This document shows positions 56,680 through 64,000 of a stretch of DNA of 64,000 bases, one piece after another (within the stretch, counting starts at the first letter, position 1; each line of letters opens with the position of its first letter). Under the pieces are notes generated by a model that made no database searches, was not told the origin of the DNA, and was given only the letters and a program-made list of their open reading frames with translations. A program made the position numbers and the translations under genes. Source of the stretch: Halocaridina rubra (taxonomy: Eukaryota; Arthropoda; Malacostraca; Decapoda; Atyidae); assembly GCA_037179515.1 (NCBI GenBank), contig JAXCGZ010007712.1, positions 1-64,000 of the forward strand. Reading direction: 5' to 3'.

Positions 56680-56832
56680 TCACATACTGCACAGCCATTG
56701 GCGGCCGACAGCCGAGACACTTCTTCCTTCCTTCAGCATATCTAACAGTTTTACCTTATCTGCTATGGTCAACATCTGCCGCTTAGGCTCACTACCAGAA
56801 GCCTTACAAGATGAAAGATGCTTGGGCGGCAT
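56680..56832 (-). pseudogene. Tigger transposase N-terminus (CENP-B-type HTH fragment)
   Basis: A 50-residue frame starts MPPKHLSSCKASGSEPKRQ, followed by LTIADKVKLLDMLKEGRSVS and AVGRQ, then a premature stop. This matches the usual start of Tigger/CENP-B-like transposases: a basic leader, then the first helices of the DNA-binding domain up to the recognition helix. The recognition helix and catalytic domain are deleted. It links the terminal repeat family shared with the 12899 MITE to a Tigger source. Confidence 0.8.
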
Positions 56833-57060
56833 TGCAGGGGTTGAAATACTGTACACATGCTAAATTTTCACAAAAAACAAGCACAATGTATTAAGAGGCA
56901 CAACGAGAAAGGTGCACACGTGAGTAACTGAATGGGTGAGGCGAGACAATGGAAGATGCTGGGAGAATCAAGTTTCAATCAAAAAGCCAATCAGACCCCA
57001 GTATACAGAACACAATTCTGTGATTCGTCGTCTCCCACCCATCAGCTAATAGCATCTCGT

Positions 57061-57650
57061 GTACTATCTCATGTAGGTGCGACCCTTTGCGTTTTCCGAA
57101 ACGCCAATACTGGTATTGTATTTTATATGATACAATACTGTGAGTTACATGTTTAAATTTATGTTTTTTAACGTTTTATTATTCTTAGGCTAGGAAATAC
57201 TTTTTTTTTATCAATAAAATAATGAAAATACTGGAAATTTTAATATGTACTATTTCACGTAGGTGCAACCCTTAGCGTTTTCCGAAACGCCAATACCGGT
57301 ATCGTATTTTATATGATGGAGTACTGTGAGTTAAATGTTTAAATTTATGTTTTTTACTATTTTTTACTGTTTTATTATTCTTAGGCTAAGAAATACTTTT
57401 TTTTCTTTTTTTATCACCAAAATAATGAAAATACTGGAAATGTTAATATGTAGTATCTCACGTAGGTGCGACCCTTTACGTTTTCCGATACGCCGATTCC
57501 AGTATCGTATTTTATATGATGAAATACTGTGAGTTACATGTTTAAACTTATGTATTTTTTACTATATTTTACGGTTTTATTAATCTTAGGCTAGGAAAAC
57601 TTTTTTTTTTATCAACAAAATAATGAATATATTGGAAATTTTAATATTTC
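57061..57650. repeat. Three tandem repeats of about 190-200 bp
   Basis: Units start near 57061, 57247 and 57450 with GTACTATCTCATGTAGGTGC and variants. Each contains GCGTTTTCCGAAACGCCAAT, a near-perfect short palindrome, then GTGAGTTACATG and a T-run. They lie inside the deleted Tigger-like element. Confidence 0.92.
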
Positions 57651-57784
57651 CACATATCGTGGATTCCCGTGATATACGGTACCCAGAAAATTTGAGATTA
57701 ATATACATATGCTCGCCAAAAAACTCCGCAATGCACTGAATTCGCAGAAGGTGAATCGCGATATAGCGAAGGATTACTGTATAT

Positions 57785-58260
57785 TTTTTTAGTTATTTTA
57801 GCTAAGGAAAAGGAAAACAATGCAGTACTCCATTGTTTTTTCTTTTAGGCCTTCACATATACTGTATGTTATAAAGTAATATCATTGGTGAAGTAATTTA
57901 TGGTTTGGCTCCAACAAAGAAAATATATATATATATATATACTTTATATATATAATTTCTTCATATTTAACACTGCAGTGCAAAAACAATTCTATATTAT
58001 CACAATAATAAGTTTCAAAATAAATACAGTATAATTAAATAACTAAAATTTTCCTCAACTTCTTATGAACACAATATTAAATCAAATCTTTAAAAAAATA
58101 ATTACTGCTACAATATGAGGAAAAACTTTATTGTTATGATAACTGCATAAGTGTTACATATTCATAAATCAGGACATCATATAATCTCCATTTTTCTACA
58201 CTACTAATTACGTTCATATACGAAATAAAAGCAAAAGTTAAGATTATCTTGGAAAAAAAA

Positions 58261-58325
<65 letters not shown>

Positions 58326-60000
58326 TCAAGGCAAAAATATGCTCGTAAAAAATTATATCTATACACGTACAAATAAAAAAAAAAATACTGCCAGTAATAT
58401 GCAAAATTACTCTACCAATTTAAAAAGTTGCATTTAAGGCATATAGTAACAACATAGCAATCTGAATATTGTTTCAAAAAAGATTCTTTCAATAAAGGAA
58501 CATATAACTCATATTTGTGTAAATGTCTTGGGAACTATTATACATATTAAATATGGATGCTCAAATTCAACAGCTACACGTAGTATTAAATACTGTAATA
58601 GCAGCCTAAGTATTTCTAGCTTTGTATTATAATAATAGCAAGTGATTGGAAAACAATTTCTAATGATAATTTCAGCTAAGATATACTGTATATGATTACA
58701 ATCATAAATAAAAATGAAATACAAATATACTCATTATAACCGACAGGGCAAAAACTAACTGAATTGTAAAGAGATTCATTCAAAAGTTACCAAAGATGTA
58801 TGTTAAAGTTACAAAACAAAAAAATTGACACACTAGAATCACTTTTCGCAGACATCTTCCAAATGTGATTCTACAATACAGGAAGCACTTATGGCTAAAT
58901 CCCAAAAGCTAGATTTAAAAGACAAGCTTAAAATAATTAAGATATTTCAAGCCTTAAACATCCACTCATCCTATTAACCAATAGTAAGGCCAAAGCTCAA
59001 CTTGAAAAGAAACTTTTGGAATAACATGTATAACAGCATAACACTGGATGAAAAGATTAGAAAGGCATCTCAACTTGAAAAAAAAGAGGAAAAATATTAA
59101 GATATACTGTAAACAGAAAGCCAAGTTCTGTAAGTATAATTACCTATGATAAACAGTCCATAAAAGTAGTTTATATATGCCTTTCAAACTTGTCAGTTAC
59201 TGACATACCTTTGCCAAGGTGAATTTTCATACAAACCGTATTCTATATGTGAGAATCATAGAATGAGAAATCTTGACCACAAGTTTAAACAAGCGACGTA
59301 TGAGACAAGCATAGAACTATAGTGGTGGGTCTCAATATATGATGATTCGGTGATCAGAATAATACTTACTATAATATAAAAATGAGAAGTACATTATACT
59401 TTTCCCAGTTACTGTAGCAGGTACAAATTAATATACTACGAACTGTTTTGTGTTTGGGAAGAACAAATTGAGCGGTATAATGAGTCATTCTTAAATTTAT
59501 AAAACATCTAAATTCTAAATACTTTGAATACAAAAATCTAAGCTCAATTAAAATACAATTGATGGTTTACACTATTTAAGAAGTCAAAAATAAGTACCAG
59601 GGTTATTAAACAAGAGGAAAAGTATACAAGGTGGTGTTAGTAAAGTATGTTAAATTGATTCTTATGCTGATAAATTTAACTAACTACTGGAAGGATACAT
59701 GTCTTCAAGAGCTTCTGGAGAGTCTAAGCATGAAGAGAAACTATAAGCACATCTCCCTGGCATCATATGAAATACTAAGTAGAGAAGAAATAAGTTCACA
59801 TTAAGAATTAAATCATACATTGTACAAATGCAGGCATACAGTTTATAGCAGATACTACCTTGATTACAATTTTAGATCAGTAATAAGACTAACAATGTCT
59901 TACAGTTTTTCTTATAATTTATACATGTATTGATATACTTGACTAAAGACTTTACGTAACTTACAGAAATATCCACTATTAACTAACAAACTGCCAAGAG
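57785..60000. other. Mostly non-repetitive sequence, probable 3' flank of MZT1
   Basis: No coding exon seen. If the MZT1 exon at 60043-60183 ends the gene, part of this is its 3' UTR on the minus strand. The clearest minus-strand AATAAA candidate I noticed reads TTTATT on the plus strand near 58129, which would give a UTR of about 1.9 kb; this is uncertain. Confidence 0.35.
58264..58322. repeat. (GA)n microsatellite
   Basis: Uninterrupted GA array of about 58 bp. Confidence 0.96.
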
Positions 60001-60042
60001 AGAACTGTCACAAACATATACTACTTTGTCTGTCTAAGTTTT

Positions 60043-60183
60043 ATGACCCAGATACTCCATTAGTTTGGCCTGTCTCTTCTCTTTTAACCCTTTGTAGTTC
60101 AATGATGACTTTGGCCAGTGCCTCTGGATTTGCCCCATTCTCACATAATCGTACGCACAAGGCAAGGGTTGTTTCATCTAGCC
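60043..60183 (-). CDS. MZT1: MOZART1 / mitotic-spindle organizing protein 1, last coding exon
   Basis: Read on the minus strand, an AG acceptor (ATTACACTTGCAG) at 60184-60185 opens a frame in which the first two bases finish a Gly codon. It then encodes [20 protein letters not shown], then [12 protein letters not shown] and a polar tail to TAA at 60043, 46 complete codons. The pattern GLD-TL-CVRLCE-G-NPEAL--VI-EL is the hallmark of MOZART1, a protein of about 80 residues that binds gamma-tubulin complex proteins and helps recruit or activate gamma-tubulin ring complexes at centrosomes and spindle poles. The tail differs from the vertebrate one, as expected. The upstream exon with the first helix should lie at higher coordinates; I did not find it before 64000. 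The splice acceptor and lack of decay argue for a real gene and not a retrocopy. Confidence 0.85.
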
Positions 60184-60189
60184 CTGCAA

Positions 60190-61060
60190 GTGTAATTATG
60201 AGTAGTACATACAGTTTATATTACTTGTAATAAAATATTTCTCCAGAACACAACCTAGTATATTGATAAATCTGTAACCACTGGAATACTATGTCTGTTA
60301 AAGTTATTAAACCGGCAACGATACAAAGCTAAATTACAATAAGGTAGAAAGTATGATCTCTTTCTAGGCCCAATAAGAAAGGAAACTTAATAAGTAAAAG
60401 TAGGAAAAGGTTTATTAATATAGGTAAACCATATTTTCAGGGAATCCTGTAAAACTTGCTTGCACATAGATATTTCTACTTATAATGCTAGGTATGCATA
60501 TAATAGACTCTCAAGTACTTTTCAAGTTGCTAGTTAAATGCTCAGTGCACGTGCAATGCAAGGAATAGAATGCTATATAAGTGCAAGGTGCTAGGTGGTT
60601 CTTTTTAGCATATCTTCCTCTCTTCATTACATCAAATAGTATACACCCTATGTCTGTCTAGAAATCTGAGGTACTAAACAAAATTATCCTTGTGTGTACA
60701 GAGACACATCAAGTATAATACTACGTATAAAACTTCATAAATACTAAAGGTCTTAATGAACTCAACTGGTTCAGAGTAAATTATCTTCATATTTGCACAG
60801 TGATCAACATGAACGATAATGCAAACTACTTCAGACAACTCTTCGGCTTACTTCTTTCCCTAACGTTTACTCTGCACCATATACTGTCGGTGTCTAAATC
60901 TGCAAGTACCTTTACATGGAAAGAAAACATTAAGTGAGATATGTTTCTAAAATCAGGTGCAATATACTGTACCGCTGAAGATAGTATGGTGTTCATAACT
61001 ACAACAGAATGCATATATGTCTGTCCTTTTTTCTTCTGTCATTTATATTATCTATCTATA
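60190..61060. other. Probable MZT1 intron sequence
   Basis: Upstream of the MZT1 exon on the minus strand. No exon or repeat recognised. Confidence 0.4.
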
Positions 61061-61062
61061 TA

Positions 61063-61250
61063 CATAAGCCATTTTCTCTTATATGGGGAGTGGCTGTGGC
61101 ATGATAAAATACTCTGACTCTTTGGGAAGAGAAAATACAGAGGAAGGGATTCCCAGTCCCCTTGTTCCACCCCATTCAGTCGACTCTTACGATACGCAGG
61201 GGAACACGGAGAAAGTAGTCTAGCCCCCCTCTCTTAGGGAGATAATTTTA
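61063..61250 (+). repeat. 185-bp dispersed repeat, copy 2
   Basis: GGAAGGGATTCCCAGTCCCC, CAGTCGACTCTTACGATACG, CAGGGGAACACGGAG and TCTAGCCCC match 31199-31385 in order and orientation. Confidence 0.8.
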
Positions 61251-61254
61251 TCTA

Positions 61255-62035
61255 TTCATTTTATAGCAAGTAAAAAAACCTAATTCATATCCACTACATG
61301 CAGTGCATACGAGTACCATATTCTTGTATCCTCATTATTAGAGATATCTCATTTAGTAGCCCACTACAATGAGTATGCAATACCAGTCAGCAGTCTTTCT
61401 TTCTCATTACTAGAATGCTTATAAATATGCCTAAATTCAAGGTGGCAAACTTGAACAAGTCTCAACAATATTCTATCTTCACCTTTTCACAAAGAAATTT
61501 GTATACTGAATAGGTTAAATCCTATGTGATTGTAATCTGTAAGTTAAATCAATAAACAGTTTGCATTATCACTACAAAAACTATGCAGAAACTGTCCTCT
61601 TACACCATCAAAGTATAATAAATTTTCTCATTATTTATAATCTTTTGTCATTAAAATAATAAAAAATATCTTATGGATAAAACACACAAGCTCACCTCTC
61701 ACCCTGTTTTGGTAGTTGGTCTACGAAAAAGAAGAGGATTATTGTAATAATAAATTTGCTAATCAATAACATAGACTGTATATTCCCCTATCAACCCTGG
61801 CTAACTAGTCATATATTAATCTCCTTATAATTGAATTGTTTGTCACTACTGGTGTAAGAGTTGAAAAAAATTCCATTTACATAATACATATGATGGTTTC
61901 TACATTGCCTTAGTAAGTAACATATGGTTAAACCAAGAAGTATCCTTGCTATAAGAAATTTATAATTAGTACTAAAAACATTCTCATGTTGGCAGAGCAA
62001 GCAATTTCTACCCAACAGCTTTCTACATAGAAGGC
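61255..62035. other. No gene recognised
   Basis: AT-rich, probably intronic. No exon matching the N-terminal helix of MZT1 is seen. Confidence 0.4.
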
Positions 62036-62039
62036 CAAT

Positions 62040-62226
62040 CTGGCAGAATGGTAATGCTTGCAACTTTCATTAACTAAGTCATGGGTATGAGGCCCTCCAC
62101 GGTCTGAGGTTAGAAAGAGCATTCATTCAGGGTAACAGCCGCACTAGCCAAAACCAAAAGTACTTTGTGAGAAAGCACTGTTCTAGCACTTAATAGAAAA
62201 GGGAGTCAGTGACGTAAAACCGATCA
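62040..62226 (+). mobile_element. tRNA-derived SINE, copy 7 (old)
   Basis: The body CACGGTCTGAGGTTAGAAAG, CATTCATTCAGGGTAACAGC and GAAAAGGGAGTCAGTGACGT is clearly the SINE family. The head (GGCAGAATGGTAATGC, GGGTATGAGG) is strongly diverged from the other copies. It lies in the probable MZT1 intron and is the oldest-looking copy. Confidence 0.82.
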
Positions 62227-62227
62227 C

Positions 62228-64000
62228 ATCTTCCTATATAGAGGTGTCTGTATTAAATCTCAACCTGAGAATGATGCAAGAGTCTACAGTCAATTCTCGT
62301 GTTAGGCATACTAAGGCCATAGGATACAAAAACATTAATACTGTTTGAAGATAAAGTAGGCTTTTCTAAATTATTTTGGCTTCAAGGTAAGCCTAAGTGA
62401 ATTTTAATATCACCAACTAATATATAATAGATATAATCTATTTCAGTTCAAACCAAATTTATAATTTTTTTTTTATGAATATAAGAAACAAATATACACT
62501 CCAGTACCTGAACACGCAAATTATTATATCCTTAAACACTACAAATAACTTTAGGGACTGTTCTGGGTTCATTTCAAATCTGCTACCATGTCAAATATTA
62601 TATACTTGTTCACTATGCAAATAAGTAATATGCTATAAATTATGAAATTAAAAAGCTGATGTAAACGACACAAAAAAAACTTTTAAACAGGGAGAACCCT
62701 GATTCCCAATAATCTGCAACACTACTCAAAGTTAGTTACGAGTTTTTAAATTTGCATAAAATAACTTAATTTAAGAATATTCAAATTTAATTGATCTTAA
62801 GCATGTTTAACCTCTGGCTTTAAAAAAAAAAAAAAAAAAAAAGAAGAAGATTCAACAACCATACGAAAGGACATTACATGCTACCTGTTACATTGTTTAT
62901 GCAGCTTTAGACAAAAAGAGTTAGATATGGAATAATTTAAAATTAAATTACATTTCTCAATGTAAATTTTGAACAAAATACAATATCTGGCATATAAATA
63001 GAGCATTTTCAATGAATTGAAGACCACGAATATCAGAACTTCTCCTCATTATGTTCTCATTTGTGATTATCATTCTTTAGAGAACATTGTTTTTCAACTT
63101 TTCTAATTATTGGCAGTATGTAACAAATACCAACAGCTTTAATTTTCCACACTTGGAGCATTTAGCTGAGCTAATGACATTATAGGGGACTTAAAGTGAT
63201 ACTAAACTAGAAAATATATCTGGGGTTGAATGAAGTGAGGTGCAAAATGTATATGAAGAGAATATATAATCTAAGAATACAATTACTTCATGAAAGATAT
63301 ATAACACAGTAATGTACTCATTGTTCTAGGTACTGATAATGGTCTACAGTCTGCAAAAAAAATCCATAAAAAATCCCAGATAAAAGAGCTATGATACTTC
63401 ATGAGCTTCTTTCCTTCCAGAGAAGTCTACATTCCTCTTTCCTAGGTTGTCTGTAAAACTTTATATGACGAGAGAAAAAGCTGTTTTGTGAGAAAAAACA
63501 AACAAACAAATATTACTGGTCTCCATACTGACTCCTTGAAACTATGATCTTGAGAAATAGAATGACAGACAATGGCTACTGTGACAACAAATGATGATGG
63601 GTAGTTTTATGGAGTTTCCGTGAATTGGAGTGTCAACCTACATTGCCTGTATAGCTAATAAAAGAAATCATCAATGTGAACTTGTGGCTGCATCTATATG
63701 TTCTGTCTATTTCTGGAAGCTGCTTGATTCTGGGTGCGGCAGAGCCACCCCTGGAGAGAGACTCTTGACAGGTTGCATAAAGACACAGAAAAATCCTATA
63801 CTACATTCTCTTCCAATATTTTATTCGAGTGCATTATAATAATTCAAGTAAAACTCATTCAGTTTTCTAGTACTGTATTACCAATTACAAAAATCACTTC
63901 ATCGAGTAAATTTAGCTTCCTTAATATCGGTAAGAAAGGGCAGGTGAAAAAAAAGCAAAATTATGATAATTATGAGGAATGGTTCCACTGATTAGAGGGG
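62228..64000. other. No gene recognised
   Basis: AT-rich sequence with a short A run at 62821-62842. Open frames near 63630-63991 show no recognisable domain. The upstream MZT1 exon probably lies beyond the window. Confidence 0.4.

Larger units (their letters stand above)
56391..57779 (-). mobile_element. Internally deleted Tigger-like element
   Basis: The left end (AGCCCTCGTTTATCGCGAGG) and the right end (CGCGATATAGCGAAGGATTACTG, then TA) carry the same terminal repeat as the 980-bp MITE at 12899. The first few bases of the left end are mutated. It retains the start of a transposase gene on the minus strand (56680-56832) and a three-copy tandem repeat (57061-57650). The rest of the transposase is gone, so it is non-autonomous. 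Confidence 0.82.

Noticed and set aside
63630..63991. Candidate upstream exon of MZT1
   Set aside because: The open frames are on the opposite strand to MZT1 and neither strand shows the first-helix pattern or a fitting donor site.

Overview
This is a eukaryotic, AT-rich, gene-poor window made mostly of transposable elements, their remains and long microsatellites. Long (AT)n, (GA)n and (AAT)n tracts, tRNA-derived SINEs, several non-LTR retrotransposon families and Tigger/pogo DNA transposons suggest an arthropod. I infer a decapod crustacean from the repeat style, but nothing in the window proves the lineage. The one convincing host-gene piece is the last coding exon of a MOZART1 (mitotic-spindle organizing protein 1, MZT1) gene on the minus strand at 60043-60183.

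Layout. 1-9.1 kb: mostly unrecognised sequence with old LINE fragments near 3.3 and 5.5-6.3 kb, bracketed by a near-identical inverted repeat (about 1.29-1.57 kb and 8.80-9.08 kb). 9.2-12.7 kb: a 3.5-kb palindrome with about 1.7-kb arms, a SINE on each side of its (AT)n centre and smaller hairpins inside the arms. 12.9-13.9 kb: a 980-bp foldback Tigger-like MITE with TA target duplication, lying inside (AT)n. 14.2-20.4 kb: two head-to-head copies of a CR1/L2-like LINE (here 'LINE-A'); the plus copy (16.5-20.4 kb) is nearly complete, with ORF1, endonuclease and reverse transcriptase broken by frameshifts. 21.6-24.5 kb: a decayed Jockey-like LINE on the minus strand. 24.9-28.6 kb: another LINE-A copy and an RTE-like LINE ('LINE-B').

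31.5-47.8 kb: two diverged, directly repeated blocks. Each carries LINE-A followed by the same unrecognised sequence, so I read this as an old tandem segmental duplication. Block 1 holds a head-to-tail run of four LINE-A copies. Block 2 was later invaded by SINEs, LINE-B fragments, microsatellites and an internally deleted LTR element with a gag reading frame. 48.0-49.7 kb: a TA-flanked element with about 145-bp terminal inverted repeats whose interior is five tandem copies of an about 180-bp repeat. 50.3-57.8 kb: several Tigger elements. One is about 2.6 kb with a dead DDE transposase and a nested LINE-B; another is internally deleted and keeps a CENP-B-type helix-turn-helix fragment. 57.8-64 kb: mostly non-repetitive sequence around the MZT1 exon.

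These elements do not form a pathway; the window records layers of insertion. SINEs, LINE-A and the MITE repeatedly sit at microsatellite borders. No intact, clearly mobile element is present: every LINE and transposase copy has frameshifts, stops or truncations.
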